This document shows, in pieces, positions 62,220 through 64,000 of a DNA stretch of 64,000 nt. Every line of letters starts with the position of its first letter. Within the stretch, counting starts at the first letter, position 1. The translations under genes and the position numbers were made by a program. Source of the DNA: Bryum argenteum (Eukaryota > Streptophyta > Bryopsida > Bryales > Bryaceae); assembly GCA_037043015.1 (NCBI GenBank), contig CM073323.1, positions 9,421,758-9,485,757 on the forward strand, read 5' to 3'. Under the pieces are notes generated by a model. That model made no database searches. It was not told the origin of the DNA and saw only the letters and a program-made list of their open reading frames with translations.

Positions 62220-63301
62220 ATCCGTGAGGGCTAAGCCAGTCTACATCGTACAGGAGCGCAATCCCTCAAAGGCGACGACGACATGCTGTCGACTCCATTT
62301 CCTTGTTGCGCACGAATCTCTCGCAGGCCCTTCATCAAGCCCCACTTCATCACGACCTCCTCAGAATTCCGCATCTGACGAGCCTAATCTCGCCCAAATC
62401 AGTGGCGAGTTTCGTCTACAGGAACCCCTTGAAGTGCAGCCTCTCAGCTGGCGCCTCTCCAAGGTCAGCTGCCGCCAATTAGCCTCTCGAGTCGATATTC
62501 GGAGCTTTTTTAGGTTCAACAGAGGTTGATGATCGTGTTCCAGACTTATTTGCTCTTGAGCCGACGAAATTTGCTCCTGTTCATTGTCAATTAGGTTTTC
62601 CCTCTTTTCACAGTATCGAAGCGAGTTGGATTATAGATTCATATTTGCAACGTAATTGATGAGCAGCTGAGTTGCTCGTTAAGTAGAGTGATTTGAATTT
62701 CTAGCTTGATCGCCGCCTTATAATGAATGAATTGCGCTTTCTTTTGTCAATTCGATGGATTTTGCCCTTTTCTCAGTCAATTAGGTCTTCTGCGTACGCT
62801 GTTGGTGAACGACATCAATGTTTTTTAGAGTGTTTTATTTGCAATGAAATCAGCTCAATTGCTTCTTAGGTAGAGAGATTCGGTTTTTTAGGTTGATGGG
62901 AGTCATTTACGAAGGTCTGTGTACGGTATTTGTGAAAAGGTCTCTTTGGACATCATTGATGATAGAGTTCTTTCTGCAATGAAATCGTCTCTTGTATTTT
63001 TGAGAGCAGCTGAATCGCCTCGTAGTTCGGCATTTGGATTTCTTGGTTGATGTGAGTGATTGCAACCTTCTTAAGGTTTATTTTTAATACATTTTGCTAA
63101 TGGTGTCAAGTTGCTGTGGTGTAATCAAAGGGGTTAGTAATCGTTGATTGATTGCTAGGGAGCTGAATCAAGAGACGCTTCCGATTCCTGTTAAGAGTAG
63201 CTGATTGTTGAGTATAATTCCTTGTCGGAATGATATCATAATGCGAGGAACGATTGTAGTTATTGAAGAGCTTATGCTTAATCTGTGATTATGTTCAGGC
63301 C
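62220..63301 (+). promoter_or_regulatory. ASCC2-like gene leader with probable 5' UTR intron
   Basis: GC content jumps at about 62220, giving a 300-bp leader-like block (62220-62530) with no conserved protein. Then comes about 770 bp of intron-like T-rich text, and an acceptor GTTCAG at 63293-63298 just before the coding ATG. A 5' UTR intron is the simplest reading. Confidence 0.55.
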
Positions 63302-64000
63302 ATGGCGTTCCAGGCAGGCGGCTCGAAAGGGAAAGGGAAAGGGGGAATGGGAATGCCGCCAGGGTTTAACAAACCAGTGGATTCCTATGGAGCTTCAAGC
63401 ACTTCTAGTGGAATGCCGCCAGGGTTTAACAAGCCTTATGGAGGAGCTTCTAGTGGCTCTTCAAGCAGCGCTGTTCCTGACGTAGGCTCTTTCTTCGGCT
63501 CCAATAGCTCAAGTTCGGTGAAGCCTTATGGAGCTTCTAGTGGCTCTTCAAGCGCTGTTCCTGACGTAGGCTCTTTCTTTGGCCCCAGTAGCTCAAGTTC
63601 GGCGAAGGATGATTTTGATAGTTTTTTAGATGAGGTTGTTCCAGTCACTGCAGCAGCACCTGTAGTAGCAGACCGCAATGAGGTCAAAAAGCGTGCAGCA
63701 CCGATTAACCAACGCAAAGCAGAGGGGCTCTTTCTGCCCTACTTGCCACAAGATGATGCTGTGGCTGCAGGCTTGGGAGCACAAGACGGAGGAATTGATG
63801 CCTCAGAAGCTCAAGAAGTTGTTGATCATTTGAATCAGCAGCTTGCTTCTCTTCTGCGCTCGAGCCCTCCGGAGTTTTGGAAGAAAGGTACATCTTCCTT
63901 CGAGAAGGTTTCCATGAATACTGTCTGAATGTGCAGTAAAGTTGATATTGCAATTTATTATTTGCAGTTGCAATGGATGAATCGCTGGATACATTTATCG
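63302..64000 (+). CDS. Plant ASCC2-like CUE-domain protein, N-terminal part (runs off window)
   Basis: Exon 63302-63887, then an exon from 63968 to the window edge; the phase is consistent. Residues 1 to about 100 are Gly/Ser-rich with two MPPGFNKP and two AVPDVGSFFG duplicates. Residues about 145-200 (FLPYLPQDDAVAAGLGAQDG, VVDHLNQQLASLLRSSPPEF, then WKKVAMDESLDTFI) match the conserved start of plant homologues of activating signal cointegrator 1 complex subunit 2, where YLPQDEAVAAGLGA and FW-x-VA-x-D-x-SL-x-x-FLDSFL are diagnostic. In animals ASCC2 binds K63-linked ubiquitin through its CUE domain and acts in alkylation repair and splitting of collided ribosomes (family knowledge). The CUE domain itself would lie beyond 64000. 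The ATG at 63302 directly follows a splice acceptor. Confidence 0.85.

Noticed and set aside
1-64000. tRNA and rRNA genes
   Set aside because: No GGTTCGAAtCC-type B box with a matching A box, and no rRNA core motif, was noticed by eye; a tRNAscan run would be needed to exclude them.

Overview
The window is nuclear DNA from a land plant (streptophyte). It has spliced genes with short GT-AG introns (about 75-460 bp), a plant DUF569 gene, a chloroplast-targeted NFU protein, a plant-type ASCC2 homologue, a COG6 gene, and an AT-rich intergenic background full of small inverted-repeat transposons. Nothing fixes the species. Short introns argue against conifers, and a PLEKHD1-like PH/coiled-coil gene would suit a spore-bearing lineage, but that is a guess.

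Layout. 0-5.9 kb: an ATTT microsatellite, a long foldback (inverted duplication, 975-3830) and an orphan exon resembling DUF1995. 6.0-8.2 kb: a minus-strand DUF569 gene whose middle is expanded by two minisatellites. 8.2-12.2 kb: no gene; a 145-bp tandem array carrying nested inserts. 12.17-24.39 kb: a 12.2-kb Ty3/gypsy element (Athila/Tat-like) with LTRs, a 5-bp target duplication and decayed coding parts. 25.4-28.6 kb: a Stowaway-like MITE, a promoter made of tandem repeats that each carry a telo-box, and the seven-exon exosome gene RRP41. 30.5-37.5 kb: a ten-exon gene for a PH domain, coiled coil and long disordered tail. 38.7-43.5 kb: a piggyBac-like non-autonomous element and two Harbinger-like MITEs. 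44-46.8 kb: COG6. 47.6-50.2 kb: a third Harbinger-like MITE and a chloroplast NFU gene with an N-terminal GIY-YIG-like domain. 50.7-51.4 kb: a TMEM254/DUF4499-like membrane protein with an apparent frameshift and a perfect 50-bp triplication at its end. 52.1-56.0 kb: a 1288-codon intronless reading frame built on a 9-residue RQS repeat. 56-62.2 kb: AT-rich repeats. 63.3-64 kb: the 5' end of an ASCC2 homologue that runs off the window.

The host genes serve unrelated housekeeping roles (RNA decay, Golgi tethering, Fe-S assembly, ribosome-collision/activator complex) and do not form a cluster. The most unusual items are the two low-complexity proteins (PH/coiled-coil and RQS repeat), both rich in basophilic-kinase-like R-x-S motifs, the telo-box array before RRP41, the large foldback, and the piggyBac-like termini. 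I found no CRISPR, rRNA or convincing tRNA. Exon models were read by eye from frame continuity, splice signals and family resemblance; no alignment was run.
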